This document shows positions 6,533 to 6,822 of a stretch of DNA of 6,822 nt, piece by piece. A program made the position numbers and the translations under genes. Within the stretch, counting starts at the first letter, position 1; every line of letters starts with the position of its first letter. Origin of the DNA: an uncultured Oscillospiraceae bacterium (GTDB lineage: Bacteria; Bacillota; Clostridia; Oscillospirales; Ruminococcaceae); contig CAUDDP010000093.1 in NCBI GenBank assembly GCA_958448395.1, positions 1 through 6,822 of the forward strand, given 5' to 3'. The notes under the pieces are model-generated. The model was not told the origin of the DNA. It saw only the letters and a list, made by a program, of their open reading frames with translations, and searched no databases.

Positions 6533-6676
6533 ACGCTTTTCACGGAAATCAATTTTTGTATTTTTCCTCACAGATACCGGTCTGACCTCCGCCTATCTGA
6601 ATTAGCTTGACCATAATCGCCATTCGGCGGAGCAATCCACTCTATAATTTGAAAATTGATTTCCGTGTACGCTTTT
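6533..6676. mobile_element. MITE-like element: 16-bp inverted ends flanked by an 8-bp direct repeat
   Basis: CACGGAAATCAATTTT (6541-6556) is repeated as its exact reverse complement at 6652-6667, bounding 127 bp. ACGCTTTT occurs directly beside the left end (6533-6540) and again one base beyond the right end (6669-6676), as a target-site duplication would. Inside, CTCCGCC (6587-6593) can pair with GGCGGAG (6626-6632), so the whole could fold as a long imperfect hairpin. It contains no gene. An 8-bp duplication would suit several insertion-sequence families, but no transposase is present to assign one. The extra base on the right and the low complexity of the direct repeat leave room for coincidence; a structured RNA is an alternative. 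Confidence 0.45.
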
Positions 6677-6822
6677 TTCAAAAACGATTTTCGTTAACGT
6701 GAATTTCATAAACAGATTTTATCCACCAAACAGCTAATGTATTTCTTCTAAATTAAAGGTAATCAACGTGAGTTCGACGAGAATGCATTCTACCGCTGCC
6801 AATCACAAACTGTGCCGGCAGA
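6677..6822. other. Right-edge region without a recognisable gene
   Basis: No complete gene is seen here. Visible items are a small hairpin AACGATTTTCGTT (6683-6695), the direct repeat AACGTGA at 6696-6702 and 6765-6771, and the 12-bp palindrome AGAATGCATTCT (6780-6791). A - strand frame entering from the right edge is open for 22 codons and stops with TAA at 6753-6755 (ending RMHSRRTHVDYL). That frame could be the 3' end of a gene outside the window or part of an interspersed repeat; the sequence alone does not decide. Confidence 0.3.

Noticed and set aside
6541..6667. Invertible promoter (phase-variation switch) controlling the FAD gene
   Set aside because: The inverted ends would permit it, but the interior has only an isolated TATAAT (6643-6648, + strand) with no fitting -35, the FAD gene has its own promoter outside the arms, and no recombinase is seen. 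Kept only as an alternative in the element finding.

Overview
The window looks like chromosomal DNA of an AT-rich Firmicute, probably a gut-type member of the Clostridia (an Oscillospiraceae/Ruminococcus-like host is my guess only). The signs are strong GGAGG-type ribosome binding sites, sigma-A-like promoters with 17-nt spacers, U-tailed hairpin terminators, and a two-gene Ktr/Trk potassium system of Gram-positive type. No rRNA, tRNA, CRISPR array, transposase or phage gene was seen.

Layout. Positions 1-111 may carry the last codons of an upstream gene, then a 9-bp dyad and a promoter. At 112-2141 on the + strand lies a potassium-uptake operon: a KtrB/TrkH-type membrane channel subunit, then 50 nt later a KtrA/TrkA-type RCK regulatory subunit. 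A strong intrinsic terminator (2163-2201) closes it. A separate promoter and leader then precede a large + strand membrane protein (about 2343-4652) that resembles polytopic GT-C (GT39-like) glycosyltransferases. Its exact start is uncertain. A convergent intergenic region (4653-4781) holds two terminators, one bidirectional. On the - strand, 4782-6347 encodes a 521-residue FAD enzyme of the UDP-galactopyranose-mutase-like/amine-oxidase group. It has a promoter with perfect consensus hexamers about 150 nt upstream, and a perfect 17-bp AT-only-but-one hairpin in the leader. The last 300 nt (about 6530-6822) hold no convincing complete gene. They do contain a 127-bp segment with 16-bp inverted ends flanked by an 8-bp direct repeat (MITE-like), plus other short repeats and a palindrome.

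How the genes work together. The first two genes form one machine: the RCK ring gates K+ entry through the KtrB-like pore. The membrane glycosyltransferase-like protein and the FAD mutase-like protein are transcribed towards each other, each with its own promoter and terminator, so they are not an operon. Both families are common in cell-surface glycan biosynthesis, and a shared role is possible but not shown. I see no clear evidence of a wholly new system. The least explained parts are the repeat-rich region upstream of the FAD gene and the start of the membrane glycosyltransferase gene.
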